From positions 1-40,146 of the forward strand of contig SKGS01000047.1 in assembly GCA_007117355.1 (NCBI GenBank): a stretch of 40,146 bases of DNA. Direction: 5' to 3'. This document shows, piece by piece, positions 1 to 10,500 of the stretch. The notes beneath the pieces are model-generated. The model ran no database searches. It had not been told where the DNA came from and saw nothing but the letters and a program-made list of their open reading frames with translations. The position numbers and the translations under genes were made by a program. Numbering within the stretch: the first letter of the stretch is position 1; each line of letters starts with the position of its first letter. The DNA is from Lishizhenia sp. Its GTDB lineage: Bacteria; Bacteroidota; Bacteroidia; Flavobacteriales_D; Crocinitomicaceae.

Positions 1-1460
1 GCTTCATCGTATTGACCAAGCATAAAGTGCGCATCAGCAATCCAAAACAAAGCTTGCCCTGTAAGTTTCGGATCCATAGGGTAGGTAGCTACTCGTTTAA
101 GCGCCATAATTGCATACAAATATTGACTTCTTTCGTATTGCTCAATTCCCCAGTTGTAGGCAATCATTTGGTAGGCAGTTTTTAGTCGAATATCTTTGTT
201 GTCGATGCGGTCAAGTGAATTAAGGGCTTCTGCGTATTTTTTTGTGCTCGCATAAACATTTACCAAATATTCATAAACTTCTCCTCTGCGTTTGGAGTTA
301 GGAAACTTATTTAGAAATGTTTCAAACGCAACGATTGCTTCATTGTAAGGGTTGTAGTCCATTTCGTAAGAAAGAACAGCATAATTGAATAGCGCATCTT
401 CTTGAATTTTTGGGTCGGCATCAATTTCTGAAGCAGATTGAAAGGCAGAACGAGCGGCGTTTTTATTTTCTAACTTCAAATAACTTTCTGCTGCATTATA
501 TAATGCTATTTGACCAAGTCTATCTTTTTCTCGTGAAACCTTATCAAATTTACGAATGGCTTTATCATAATATGTGCTTCTAAAATAAGCATATCCTAAT
601 TGATAATTGTCTTCTCTTGAAACACGAGACCTTTCTGCATATGCTTCAAGGTATGGAACGGCTTCATCAAATCTGTTAGTTTTAAAGTACGCATCACCGA
701 TAAGCTGATTCGTAGCAGGAGTGTTTTCCTTTGAAACACTCTCCATTGCAAGTGGTCCATATTCTGTAACTTTATCAAACTGCCCTTGAAGATGGTAGAT
801 TTGAGTTATGTAATAAGGAACTTCTTGCTTAAATGTCTCATCATTTACCAATTTCAAAAATCCATCTAGCGCAACTTGATAGGTTTTGTTTTGATAGGCA
901 ATATGCGAAAAGTAATACAAAGCAGGAGCTGCATATATGGATTCGCTATCTTTTACTTCGAAAAAAGCATCTCTCGCTTTTGTAAAAGAACCTAGTTGGA
1001 AGTGCGCATAACCTAGTTTGAAATAGTATTCGTTACTTAAATCGGCTTCAAGTTCAGAAATATCTGTTCGTTGAAACCATTCTATTGCATCAACATATTT
1101 TTTGGTTTGATAATAGTGAAGCGCTATTTTAAAGAAAATGGTGTGTTTGTAGATGTTTTCAGGAAAATCAGTATTGAATTTCTGTAGTAATTGGATAGCA
1201 TCATTATTGTAAAGTTCTAAAGCACAAATACCTTCGTAATAATGTGCTTTGATATACATAGGGTCGTTTTCGTCATTTTTAGAATTAATAAACTCTCTAA
1301 AAACCCTTCTAGCAGCGCTAAATTGATCTTTTTCCATCAACTCTTCTGCACGGTAAAAATTGGCATATTCGCCAACAAATTTATTTGTTGCTTGTCCGAA
1401 TGACGCTTGCGGACACACAAGTGAAACTACAAGAAGAAAATAGAGGAGTATCTTCCACAT
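1..1460 (-). CDS. Tetratricopeptide-repeat exported protein (partial, runs off the left edge)
   Basis: Reverse-strand reading from ATG at 1458-1460: MWKILLYFLLVVSLVCPQASFGQATNKFVGEYANFYRAEELMEKDQFSAARRVF..., a signal peptide followed by repeated TPR-like helices (e.g. YYFKLGYAHFQLGSFTKARDAFFEV). No stop before the window edge. Confidence 0.8.
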   Translation of the reverse strand, partial: MWKILLYFLLVVSLVCPQASFGQATNKFVGEYANFYRAEELMEKDQFSAARRVFREFINSKNDENDPMYIKAHYYEGICALELYNNDAIQLLQKFNTDFPENIYKHTIFFKIALHYYQTKKYVDAIEWFQRTDISELEADLSNEYYFKLGYAHFQLGSFTKARDAFFEVKDSESIYAAPALYYFSHIAYQNKTYQVALDGFLKLVNDETFKQEVPYYITQIYHLQGQFDKVTEYGPLAMESVSKENTPATNQLIGDAYFKTNRFDEAVPYLEAYAERSRVSREDNYQLGYAYFRSTYYDKAIRKFDKVSREKDRLGQIALYNAAESYLKLENKNAARSAFQSASEIDADPKIQEDALFNYAVLSYEMDYNPYNEAIVAFETFLNKFPNSKRRGEVYEYLVNVYASTKKYAEALNSLDRIDNKDIRLKTAYQMIAYNWGIEQYERSQYLYAIMALKRVATYPMDPKLTGQALFWIADAHFMLGQYDE

Positions 1461-1596
1461 AATAAATCGTTTACTTTTTCTGTTAAATCTATAATTGAGT
1501 AAAATTACATTTGTTACCGCATGGGTTGAAGAAAAATCGGAAAAGTTATAAACCAGTTTTTGTTTACAGAGGATTTTGGGTTTCGATTTTCGCTAC

Positions 1597-2394
1597 TTAA
1601 AAAACCATCTCCTTCAGAAGCTTCTTAAAATAATCTGAAGCACCTAAAAGCCGAGAGCCATACCAAGAAAAATATTCTCCATCGACTAATAATACCTTGC
1701 TTTCAGGGAATTTATCTTGTATTTCTTTTATGTGTTGTGCTTTAAATGGATAAGGCTCAGAACTCAAAAAAATATAATCAGGTTTAGGGCATTTTTCTAA
1801 ATCAACCTCCGGATATCGCGATGCATTAGATAGAACATTTTCTAGTTGCAGATAATCTTCGATGATGGAATGTATAAATGTTTCACTTCCAATTGACATA
1901 TATGGTTTTCTCCAAATGAGATAAAGTACTTTCTTTTTGAATTTTGAGGAAGAAAACAGCTTTTTAATTTCGAGAAAATCTTTTTGTAAGTCAGCGACTA
2001 ATTTCGTGCCTTTATCTGATTCTCCAACAATTTGACTTAGCATATGAATCATTTGATAGCTTTGATCCATGTTGGAAATATCGCTCATCCAAACGGGGGT
2101 TAATTTTTCAAGTTCGAGAATATCTTCTTTTTGATTTTCTTCTTTATTACCAATGATTAAATCAGGATTCAACGCTTTAACTTTATTGAAATTCACGTTT
2201 TTCGTTCCACCAATACGTGTCTTGTGTTCAAACCACTCCTTAGGGTGAATACAAAATTTTGTTATTCCCACAACGCTATCTTCAAGACCGAAATAATGTA
2301 AAAGTTCCGTTTGGGAAGGCACTAAAGAAATTATTCTTCTCGGTTGGAGAGGAACAGCAACTTTTCTTCCCATTTGGTCTGTTACGCTATTCAT
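1597..2394 (-). CDS. ABC-transporter periplasmic substrate-binding protein, helical-backbone metal receptor (BtuF/cobalamin-type)
   Basis: 265 aa; PRRIISLVPSQTELLHYFGLEDSVVGITKFCIHP, LNPDLIIGNKEENQKEDI typical of BtuF-like binding proteins. Confidence 0.8.
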   Translation of the reverse strand: MNSVTDQMGRKVAVPLQPRRIISLVPSQTELLHYFGLEDSVVGITKFCIHPKEWFEHKTRIGGTKNVNFNKVKALNPDLIIGNKEENQKEDILELEKLTPVWMSDISNMDQSYQMIHMLSQIVGESDKGTKLVADLQKDFLEIKKLFSSSKFKKKVLYLIWRKPYMSIGSETFIHSIIEDYLQLENVLSNASRYPEVDLEKCPKPDYIFLSSEPYPFKAQHIKEIQDKFPESKVLLVDGEYFSWYGSRLLGASDYFKKLLKEMVF

Positions 2395-2397
2395 TCG

Positions 2398-3756
2398 CTA
2401 CATTGAATCAATTATATCGTGTCTTGTGATAATAGTAAAATCATTTGCTTCAACTTCGACTAATACTGCTGGAACGTCTTTACTAATCATTTTAGAAATC
2501 TCTCGTATCGGAGTTGATTTTTCTATAATAGGTAATTTATCACCCATCACTGAACCAACAGGAGTATCACGACATTCTGGGTTTTCGAGTAGTTTATTTA
2601 TTAATGTGCGCTCATCAACCATTCCAACAAATTCACCATCCTTCTTCACTGGAATTTGAGAAATATTATTTTCTCTCATTTTTCGAACAGCGTGAGAAAC
2701 AAGTTCTTCTGTACCGATTGTAACCAAATTACGTTTGCCAAATTTTTGCACGATATCTTCAGCTGTTTTAATGTCCTCCTCTAAAAAACCTCTGTCACGC
2801 ATCCAATCATCATTGAACATTTTTCCAACATATCGGCTACCATGGTCATGGAATAAAACTACAACAACATCATCTTCTTTGAACATGTGTTTCATTTGTA
2901 GAACTCCTTTTATTGCAGCTCCTGCTGAGTTACCAACAAAAACTCCTTCTTCGCGAGCAAGTTTTCTCGTGTAAATTGCAGCATCTTTGTCTGTTACTTT
3001 TTCAAAGTGGTCAATTACATCAAAATCAACATTTTTGGGAAGAATATCTTCGCCTATTCCTTCAGTGATATATGGATAAATTTCGTTTTCATCAAAAACA
3101 CCTGTCTCGTGGTATTTCTTAAATACGGAGCCATATGTGTCAATTCCTAAAATTTTCACGTTTGGATTTTGCTCTTTAAGGTATTTTCCAACTCCGGAAA
3201 TTGTTCCCCCAGTGCCGACACCAACAACAAAATGTGTTATTTTTCCTTCCGTCTGTTCCCAAATTTCTGGACCAGTTTGTTCGTAGTGCGCCAAACGATT
3301 AGACAAATTATCATACTGATTAACGTACCAAGAATTAGGTGTTTCTTCTGCAAGTCTTTTAGAAACAGAGTAGTAAGAACGCGGGTCAGACGGTTCAACA
3401 TTCGTTGGGCAAACAACTACCTCAGCACCAACGGCTCTTAAAATGTCCATTTTTTCTTTACTTTGTTTGTCGCTTAAGACACAGACAAGTTTGTACCCTT
3501 TCGCAATACAAGCAAGCGCTAATCCCATTCCGGTATTTCCTGAAGTTCCTTCTATTACCGTTCCTCCGGGTTTAATCAATCCAGCTTTTTCTGCATCTTC
3601 TACCATTTTTACAGCCATTCTGTCTTTAACAGAATTACCAGGGTTTGTAGTTTCCACTTTTGCAAGTATCAAACCCGGTGTGGCTTTTGTTATTTTGTTC
3701 AATTGAACTAATGGTGTGTTTCCAATGGTTTCTAAGATGTTTTTAAAGTACTTCAT
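2398..3756 (-). CDS. PLP-dependent cysteine synthase/cystathionine beta-synthase with C-terminal CBS domain pair
   Basis: 452 aa; IGNTPLVQLNKI, NPGNSVKDRMA (PLP lysine motif), EGTSGNTGMGLA, GTGGTISGVGKYLKE; C-terminal CBS repeats. Confidence 0.88.
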   Translation of the reverse strand: MKYFKNILETIGNTPLVQLNKITKATPGLILAKVETTNPGNSVKDRMAVKMVEDAEKAGLIKPGGTVIEGTSGNTGMGLALACIAKGYKLVCVLSDKQSKEKMDILRAVGAEVVVCPTNVEPSDPRSYYSVSKRLAEETPNSWYVNQYDNLSNRLAHYEQTGPEIWEQTEGKITHFVVGVGTGGTISGVGKYLKEQNPNVKILGIDTYGSVFKKYHETGVFDENEIYPYITEGIGEDILPKNVDFDVIDHFEKVTDKDAAIYTRKLAREEGVFVGNSAGAAIKGVLQMKHMFKEDDVVVVLFHDHGSRYVGKMFNDDWMRDRGFLEEDIKTAEDIVQKFGKRNLVTIGTEELVSHAVRKMRENNISQIPVKKDGEFVGMVDERTLINKLLENPECRDTPVGSVMGDKLPIIEKSTPIREISKMISKDVPAVLVEVEANDFTIITRHDIIDSM

Positions 3757-3883
3757 TTATAATAAAATGTTTATCGATGCAAATTCAATTAATTTTCAGA
3801 TTACAAAGGTAATAACTCTTTGAAGAAAGGAGGTTGTTAAATCTTCCCAAAGCTTAGTTTTTTATATTTTCGTGACTTAAATC

Positions 3884-4921
3884 ATGAATATGAAAGCGAA
3901 TTGTAAACAGATTCAATTGGTGAAAAATGGTGATGCAAAATCTTCCTTTTCGCTCATAGATTCTTTTATTGAAGCACCAAATGAAATGGAGGTTCAAATT
4001 GAAGTAGCGCATTTTGGATTAAATTATGCTGATGTGATGGCTCGCAATGGTCTTTACAGAGATTGTCCACCATTGCCTGCTGTATTGGGGTATGAAGTAG
4101 TTGGAACTGTCGTTGCGGTAGGGAAGGATGTGTCTGAAGAAATCATTGGTAAAAAAGTTGTTGCATTCACTAGATTCGGTGGTTATTCGACAAAAGTGAA
4201 TACGCGCTTTGATGGTTGCGTTGTCATAGATGATTTTGATGAAAAGAAAGCACTTGCACTCGCTACACAGTATGTGACCGCTTTTTACATGTGCGAATAT
4301 GTCACGAATGTCCACGAAGGAGAATGGGTGCTAATCCACGCTGCTGCGGGTGGAGTAGGGACGGCATTAATTCAGTTGTTGGTACAAAAAAAGTGTAATA
4401 TTATTGCCAAGATTGGCGATGCATCGAAGCGAGAATATTTAGAAAAACTTGGTATAAAACACATTGTCGATTATTCCAAATCAGATTACGCCGATGAGGT
4501 TATTCGAATTACAAAAGGAAAAAAGATAGATATTTCTTTTAATCCTGTTGCGGGTTCTACTTTCAAAAAAGACAGTAAGCTTTTAGGTGCTGGAGGCCGA
4601 TTGGTGTTATTTGGTGGTAGTGAACGCTCCAACGGGAAATTTGGGATTTTTTCAACTTTGCGATTTGTTTGGGATATGGGAATTCAGTTGCCTATTGTGT
4701 TGATGATGCAATCGAAAAGCGTTTTGGGTGTGAATATGCTAAAGATAGCTGATAATCATCCAAAAGTATTGAGTTTTTGCTTGAATAAAGTGGTTGAGCG
4801 AGCAAAGGAAGGAAAAATAGAACCTGTGGTAGGAGCTGAGTTTAGTGCTAACGAAATAAGTGAGGCGCATGCACTTTTAGAATCAGGAAAATCCACAGGT
4901 AAGATTGTAGTTTCTTGGTAA
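3884..4921 (+). CDS. Zinc-binding dehydrogenase/quinone-oxidoreductase-like (MDR superfamily)
   Basis: 345 aa; FGLNYADVMARNGLY, GEWVLIHAAAGGVGTALIQL (Rossmann), C-terminal GKIVVSW. Confidence 0.85.
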   Translation: MNMKANCKQIQLVKNGDAKSSFSLIDSFIEAPNEMEVQIEVAHFGLNYADVMARNGLYRDCPPLPAVLGYEVVGTVVAVGKDVSEEIIGKKVVAFTRFGGYSTKVNTRFDGCVVIDDFDEKKALALATQYVTAFYMCEYVTNVHEGEWVLIHAAAGGVGTALIQLLVQKKCNIIAKIGDASKREYLEKLGIKHIVDYSKSDYADEVIRITKGKKIDISFNPVAGSTFKKDSKLLGAGGRLVLFGGSERSNGKFGIFSTLRFVWDMGIQLPIVLMMQSKSVLGVNMLKIADNHPKVLSFCLNKVVERAKEGKIEPVVGAEFSANEISEAHALLESGKSTGKIVVSW

Positions 4922-4924
4922 TAA

Positions 4925-5905
4925 TTACGCTTTTAAGAATCGGGTTATTGCATTTTGAATGGCTTGCACATCTTGATTTTCCATACACTTAAAATGTTTT
5001 TTCGGACATTTGTCATAGCCAATCTTCGAGCAAGGACGACAAGAAAGATTGTTAACTTCATGTATGGAAAAAGAATTTTCATTCTCAGGTCGATAGGGGT
5101 ACATTCCTAAACTTGGGACAGTATTTCCCCAAACGGAAACTATTTTGGTTTGAAATGCAGAGGCGATATGCATTAAACCAGTATCATGGGTTAGGAGTAA
5201 CTTGGAATGTTTAACCATTTCTGCTGACTCTTGAATCGATAATTTACCACACCAGTTTTCAATTTGTTGATCATGTAATGCATTTTTTAAGGCTTCACCT
5301 CTCACGATATCTTCTTTTCCTCCAAGCAGTAGAATAGGTGTTTTCATCCCTTTACAAATTGCAATAAGTTTTTCAATTGGCAACTGTTTGGTTTTAAATT
5401 TCGCTCCCACTGCAACTGTTATGAAACTACATTTTGGAACTTTGCCTAATATGGAAACGTTTTCATCCGTAAAAAAATCAAGTCCTATAAAATCGTTTTT
5501 TACACCAAGAGGCTTGACGGTTTCAAAATAGCGATCGACGACATGTAACTTTGGCATTTTATCGATTTTGAAATGCGTAAGCAACCATTTTTTGAAGTTT
5601 AATTTGGGAAAAGAATAAGATGTTACTCCAAGACCATTTTTAAACTTTAATGTGCGTAGATTGTGATGTAAATCTATAATGTAATCAAACTTCTCTTGCT
5701 TTAACTTTTTGATGGTGAGTGATTCTCTGTTTTCTAACAAATGAACTTTAGCTATATGTGGATTTGATGAAAGAAGATGTTCGAAGCTTTTTTTAGTTAA
5801 AAAATGAAGTTCACAGCCCTTTATTTGTTGTTTGATACATCTAACAATGGGCGTTGTCAATACAATGTCTCCTATGGAGCTGAAGCGTATTATCAAAATC
5901 TTCAT
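4925..5905 (-). CDS. Glycosyltransferase family 9 (heptosyltransferase-like)
   Basis: 326 aa; MKILIIRFSSIGDIVLTTPIVRCIKQQ, LLLTHDTGLMHIASAF, VSVWGNTVPSLGMYPY. Confidence 0.88.
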   Translation of the reverse strand: MKILIIRFSSIGDIVLTTPIVRCIKQQIKGCELHFLTKKSFEHLLSSNPHIAKVHLLENRESLTIKKLKQEKFDYIIDLHHNLRTLKFKNGLGVTSYSFPKLNFKKWLLTHFKIDKMPKLHVVDRYFETVKPLGVKNDFIGLDFFTDENVSILGKVPKCSFITVAVGAKFKTKQLPIEKLIAICKGMKTPILLLGGKEDIVRGEALKNALHDQQIENWCGKLSIQESAEMVKHSKLLLTHDTGLMHIASAFQTKIVSVWGNTVPSLGMYPYRPENENSFSIHEVNNLSCRPCSKIGYDKCPKKHFKCMENQDVQAIQNAITRFLKA

Positions 5906-5951
5906 TGCGCAAAACTAATCTTTTTCAATTTGGTTTGCTAGAAATGATTTG

Positions 5952-7001
5952 TTATAATGCCTCAGGAAAATCGAAGTTGATGCGTTTAGTTTTTTCCATT
6001 GGAATCCTATAACCTCCTGTCAATCTGATAAAATAATACAGTTGTTGATAGCGATAATCGTTAAATCGAACACTTTTATTATCCAATAAAGTATGAAGGA
6101 AAATAAACCAGTCTTTAGTGTTATATCCCACTTGTGCCTGAAAATCGTATCGTGGTGCTAAACCCAAAAAACCTCGACTCACTCCAGGTGAACGATAGAA
6201 TTTACTTTGCATAACGCCGCCTAAACCGGTAATTACGCCAAATTGCCAATTTTGAACTCTATTTACGTAAGCGACACCTGGAATTATACCAACATCGAAT
6301 GCACTAACTCTTCTTGCTTTCCAAATTGTTTTAGAATTGTCAAAAATGTTGTTTGGTAATAAGGGAGAATTTGTATTTGCGATTCCATGTAAGGCGGCAG
6401 TTGCTTTTGCAAACAGACTAATGGTTTCCTCATTGTATCTTCCAGTTATTCCTCTTGCTGCTTGCAAAGCGTAATTATCATTTGTAAAATAATAGGTGTT
6501 TATGCGCACAGAATAGGAACGAAGGCGTTCATTTAACTGAATAGATTGATCTGGCAATCTTGCTGAAAACCCTTCATACCAATGAAAGTCACCAAGAAAA
6601 AGCCAGTTTTTTAGTTGGAAACTTAAATCCAAGTCAGTGTATAAAGTTGTACCAAAGGTTTCGGTGTTTCGAATGTATCCTGGAGTTTTAAACGAGATAC
6701 CAAGTGCAAGTAATTTATAGGAAACTCCAAACCCAATCGTTGGATTCATATTAGCACGGTATTTAATTCTCTCACGCTGTGATTCAAATTTATCAGAAAT
6801 TGAAAAATTGGTGGTATTGTAACCCGTTGACACATCAATTACCCATTGGTCTTGATATAGTTCATAGTGAGATGAGTCTCTCCCATTCTGTGTAAATATC
6901 AAGAATGGAAAGAAAAGCAAGTAAGAGAAACAATAGAGCCAATTTCTATATTGCATGTAGCTGCTTTTTTGAGTTTTCAACCTTCCATCATTCGCATTCA
7001 A
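5952..7001 (-). CDS. DUF4421-like outer-membrane beta-barrel protein
   Basis: 349 aa; hydrophobic N-terminus, beta-strand-rich; YKLLALGISFKTPGY and GDFHWYEGFSA resemble the DUF4421 family. Signal peptide appears to start at an internal Met (MQYRNWLYCFSYLL). Confidence 0.6.
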   Translation of the reverse strand: MNANDGRLKTQKSSYMQYRNWLYCFSYLLFFPFLIFTQNGRDSSHYELYQDQWVIDVSTGYNTTNFSISDKFESQRERIKYRANMNPTIGFGVSYKLLALGISFKTPGYIRNTETFGTTLYTDLDLSFQLKNWLFLGDFHWYEGFSARLPDQSIQLNERLRSYSVRINTYYFTNDNYALQAARGITGRYNEETISLFAKATAALHGIANTNSPLLPNNIFDNSKTIWKARRVSAFDVGIIPGVAYVNRVQNWQFGVITGLGGVMQSKFYRSPGVSRGFLGLAPRYDFQAQVGYNTKDWFIFLHTLLDNKSVRFNDYRYQQLYYFIRLTGGYRIPMEKTKRINFDFPEAL

Positions 7002-7145
7002 GCAAAAGACAGTAAAACATCAACCTTAGTTTTTAGCATTTTTTATTCATTATCGCAAAGTCAATTTTGAGCTTATTTAAGATTAAAACTCAAAAGTAAA
7101 TTTAAAGCTATCTTTTCACTAACTTTGTTCCAAAAATATTAAGTC

Positions 7146-7568
7146 ATGAAAAATAAGTTGTTCATTTTTGTTTTTGCTATAGTTTTAGGAGCTTGTAGCA
7201 ATGAAGATTCTAACACTGCGGATAATTCTTTTGATAAAGAAGGCCCTGCGATAGAAATAAATATTGTAGAAAAAGATATTGAGAATAGTCTTACGAGAAT
7301 TGAAATAATTAACAGACAAGATGTTCCAATCAACGGTTTAAGAGGAAGGCTTTTATTTTTAGGAGAAGATGGAGAGCCTTTAACAACTGCAACAGGTAGA
7401 ATTTTAGATTCTCCCTTCAGTATGACAGCAAATCCTTATTTGGTAAATACCATGGCTAAACAAGTAAAGAAGCTTGGCAATAAAATTCCAGAGGGGACTA
7501 CTGACATGAAGTTAACAGAGTTGTATGCAAGAACCAAGTCTGGTGAGGTAAAAATAAATAACGATTAA
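7146..7568 (+). CDS. Small hypothetical lipoprotein
   Basis: 140 aa; MKNKLFIFVFAIVLGACSNED lipobox signal peptide. Confidence 0.7.
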   Translation: MKNKLFIFVFAIVLGACSNEDSNTADNSFDKEGPAIEINIVEKDIENSLTRIEIINRQDVPINGLRGRLLFLGEDGEPLTTATGRILDSPFSMTANPYLVNTMAKQVKKLGNKIPEGTTDMKLTELYARTKSGEVKINND

Positions 7569-7594
7569 TATTTTTCTATTAACAAAGAAAGTAT

Positions 7595-7602
7595 TACTTT
7601 TG
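7595..7602 (+). promoter_or_regulatory. Putative Bacteroidota -7 element (TACTTTTG) for the rpsF operon
   Basis: TAnnTTTG match 26 bp upstream of the rpsF start; -33 element not clear. Confidence 0.45.
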
Positions 7603-7627
7603 CCCTCTAATTTTTTAAAATAGTAAT

Positions 7628-7987
7628 ATGAATAACTACGAGACTGTTTTCATTTTAACTCCCGTTTTGTCTGAGGATCAGGCAAAGGAAGCAGTAAAGA
7701 AGTTTGAAGATGAAATCAAAGGATTGGGTGGTAAAATGACCCATACTGAATCTTGGGGCTTGAAAAAGCTTGCTTATCCGATTCAGAAAAAAACTACAGG
7801 ATTTTATTTCTTACTTGAATTTGAAGGTGGCGGAAATTTAATTTCTGACCTTGAAGTATCTTTTAAGCGTGATGAGCGTGTAATGCGTTTCTTGACAGTT
7901 AAAATGGACAAGCACCACAAAGCGTGGGCTGAAAAGAGAAAGGCTAGAATGAAAGGAGCTAAACCAGAAGTGGCGGAAGCTAAGTAA
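7628..7987 (+). CDS. rpsF: 30S ribosomal protein S6
   Basis: MNNYETVFILTPVLSEDQAKEAVKKFE...; followed by rpsR and rplI. Confidence 0.97.
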   Translation: MNNYETVFILTPVLSEDQAKEAVKKFEDEIKGLGGKMTHTESWGLKKLAYPIQKKTTGFYFLLEFEGGGNLISDLEVSFKRDERVMRFLTVKMDKHHKAWAEKRKARMKGAKPEVAEAK

Positions 7988-8011
7988 AAAACCTAAAAAT
8001 TTAAGAGAATC

Positions 8012-8275
8012 ATGGCACAAAATGATGTAAGATATCTTACTCCTGTAAATATCGAAATTAGAAAAGATAAGTATTGCCGTTTCAAAAAAAGCGGTATCAA
8101 GTTTATAGACTATAAAGACGCAGATTTCTTGTTGAAGTTATTAAACGAACAAGGAAAAATTCTTCCTAGAAGAATTACTGGTACTTCTGCGAAATATCAA
8201 AAAAGAGTGAATAAGGCTATTAAACGTGCACGTCACATCGCATTGCTTCCATACGTTGGAGATATGTTGAAGTAA
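8012..8275 (+). CDS. rpsR: 30S ribosomal protein S18
   Basis: [61 protein letters not shown]. Confidence 0.97.
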   Translation: MAQNDVRYLTPVNIEIRKDKYCRFKKSGIKFIDYKDADFLLKLLNEQGKILPRRITGTSAKYQKRVNKAIKRARHIALLPYVGDMLK

Positions 8276-8304
8276 GCCTAGTGTAAACCATAAAATACAG
8301 AACA

Positions 8305-8751
8305 ATGGAAATTATTTTGAAAAAGAACGTGGATAAACTAGGATACAAAGACGATATCGTTACAGTAAAACCTGGTTATGGAAGAAATTTCCTAATCCCA
8401 CAAGGATATGCAATTATCGCTACTCCTTCAAACAAAAAAGCGCACGCAGAGGTGTTGAGACAACGCTCTCACAAAGAAGAAAAAATCCGTGAAGAAGCAA
8501 AAGCTGTTGCAACAAAATTGGAAGGTTTAACTATCAAGATTGGTGCAAAAGTTGGTGAAAACGGTAAAATCTTTGGATCGGTTAACACAGTTCAATTATC
8601 TGAAGCTTTAAAAGCAGAAGGATTGGATATCGATAGAAAGTCATTAAAAATTAAAGATGAGCCAATCAAAGAAGTTGGTTCATATAAAGCAGAAGCAAAC
8701 TTACACAAAGATGTTTCTGTAGAATTTTCTTTTGAAGTAGCAGGAGAATAA
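8305..8751 (+). CDS. rplI: 50S ribosomal protein L9
   Basis: MEIILKKNVDKLGYKDDIVTVKPGYGRNFLIPQGYAIIAT. Confidence 0.97.
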   Translation: MEIILKKNVDKLGYKDDIVTVKPGYGRNFLIPQGYAIIATPSNKKAHAEVLRQRSHKEEKIREEAKAVATKLEGLTIKIGAKVGENGKIFGSVNTVQLSEALKAEGLDIDRKSLKIKDEPIKEVGSYKAEANLHKDVSVEFSFEVAGE

Positions 8752-8773
8752 TTCGAGTAATAGCATTTTAGTT

Positions 8774-8803
8774 CAAAAGGCTTTCAGAGATGAAAGCCTT
8801 TTG
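8774..8803 (+). terminator. Rho-independent-like terminator after rplI
   Basis: CAAAAGGCTTTCA-GAGA-TGAAAGCCTTTTG, perfect 13-bp stem, 23 bp after the rplI stop. Confidence 0.8.
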
Positions 8804-8958
8804 TCGTTTAGGCATGTTTTAGTCCAAACAGTGAAAAGAATACAAAACCTTCTAAAAAAATCTGGTTAAATAAGTGTTAATTTTAGGCTTTGGCATATAT
8901 TTGGATTAACAATTTACTAATATTGAATAAAGTTTAAATTCTAAAATTTACAAACGCT

Positions 8959-10479
8959 ATGAAACGATTAGTTCTTCTGACTTTAATTTTATTTTCCTTC
9001 ACAGTTGTCAATGCTCAGCAGTTGAAATTCAAAATCGCTGGCGTTCCAGACACAACAATTCATCTCGTAAAATATGTTGGTAAAAAATTATTTTACGCAG
9101 ATACAGCAGAAATAAAAAGGGGAGTGGTTTCATTTGACGGTTCCAAACAATCACCTGGTATTTTAGCAATTTTAATGCCTGACCAAAAATATTTTGAGTT
9201 TATTCACAACAATGAAGATGTTCATATTGAAACAAAAGCGCCTGACTTTATCGGAAATATGACCATTAAGAAATCGAAAGAGAATCAAGTTTTTTACAAT
9301 TACATCAGACAGTTAAAACAAAATCAAGAAGAGTCTAATATTTTGGTTGCTCAAAGAGATGCTTTACCTGAAAGTGACACGGAAAAGCGTGAGGCATTAA
9401 CGCGACAAATTAAAGCTCTTGGAGATAGAGTCGTTGGCTACCAAAAAAGTATGGTTGCGGAAAACCAAGGTTTACTAGTGGCTAAAATCATTAACATGTC
9501 GATTGAAATTGATATTCCAGAACCTGAAGACCCAACAGACAGCACCTTTAAATACCGATATTTTAGAGATCATTTTTTTGACCACGTTGACTTTAACGAT
9601 GACAGATTAGTAAATACGCCTGTAATACAACGTAAGCTTGATTATTTTTTATCTCCTCAAATGTTGATTCAACATCCAGATACTTTAATCAAATATGTTG
9701 GAAACGTTGTTGACCGCACTCCTAAAGGAACTAATATGTATAAGTTTTTTGTGTCACAAGCTACTTCATATTTTGAGAAATCAAAAATCATGGGAATGGA
9801 CAAGGCGGCTGTTGTTTTTATAGATCGATATTTCTGTCAAAAAGATGAAGATGAAAACTACTTGGCATTTTGGATGGACGCAGAGAAGTTGGACGACCTT
9901 TGCAAGGACAATAAAGTAAGGTTGCGATTAGTTCAAGGGGAAGTGCCACCAAATTTAATTCTAACAGATACCACCAGTAAAAATTGGATTGACTTTCATA
10001 GTCTCGAAAATGATTACGTGATTCTTTATTTTTGGGATCCAAATTGTGGTCATTGTAAAAAAGAAATACCAAAACTTGGAAAACTATACGATGAAAAACT
10101 GAAAGATAGAAACGTTGAAGTTTTTGCTGTTGGTAAGGCTACAGGCGATGATTTTAAAGCTTGGAAGAAAATCATTAGAGAGAAAAAACTGTCATTCATA
10201 AATGTTGGAGTTACAAAGGAAATCTATGACATAGCCAAAAAAGATCCGTATGAATTAATCCCTTCTAAAACGACATTGGCATCATTGAATTATCAAGAAA
10301 CGTATGACATTTACTCAACGCCAAGAGTTTGGATACTTGATAAAGACAAAAAAATTATAGGAAAAAATCTTGGAATTTCTCAATTAGAAGATTATTTGGA
10401 TAAAATTCAAGGATTTGAAGATGCGCCAAAATTATTCCCTGTTGAAGAAAAAGAAGCAACAAAAACGCCTTCAAACTAA
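8959..10479 (+). CDS. TlpA-like thioredoxin-fold exported protein (DUF4369/DUF5106-type N-terminal region)
   Basis: 506 aa; signal peptide MKRLVLLTLILFSFTVVNAQ; YFWDPNCGHCKKEIPKLGKL (CGHC active site). Confidence 0.82.
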   Translation: MKRLVLLTLILFSFTVVNAQQLKFKIAGVPDTTIHLVKYVGKKLFYADTAEIKRGVVSFDGSKQSPGILAILMPDQKYFEFIHNNEDVHIETKAPDFIGNMTIKKSKENQVFYNYIRQLKQNQEESNILVAQRDALPESDTEKREALTRQIKALGDRVVGYQKSMVAENQGLLVAKIINMSIEIDIPEPEDPTDSTFKYRYFRDHFFDHVDFNDDRLVNTPVIQRKLDYFLSPQMLIQHPDTLIKYVGNVVDRTPKGTNMYKFFVSQATSYFEKSKIMGMDKAAVVFIDRYFCQKDEDENYLAFWMDAEKLDDLCKDNKVRLRLVQGEVPPNLILTDTTSKNWIDFHSLENDYVILYFWDPNCGHCKKEIPKLGKLYDEKLKDRNVEVFAVGKATGDDFKAWKKIIREKKLSFINVGVTKEIYDIAKKDPYELIPSKTTLASLNYQETYDIYSTPRVWILDKDKKIIGKNLGISQLEDYLDKIQGFEDAPKLFPVEEKEATKTPSN

Positions 10480-10500
10480 GACTTAATTAATCATTTTTTC

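Noticed and set aside
596-778. Track ORF 596-778(-)
   Set aside because: Out-of-frame ORF inside the partial TPR gene that covers 1-1460(-).
2426-3706. Antisense ORFs (77-90 aa) over the cysteine synthase gene, and similar antisense ORFs over mutS, ftsY and the GNAT-like gene
   Set aside because: Overlap strongly supported CDSs on the opposite strand; no recognisable families or signals.
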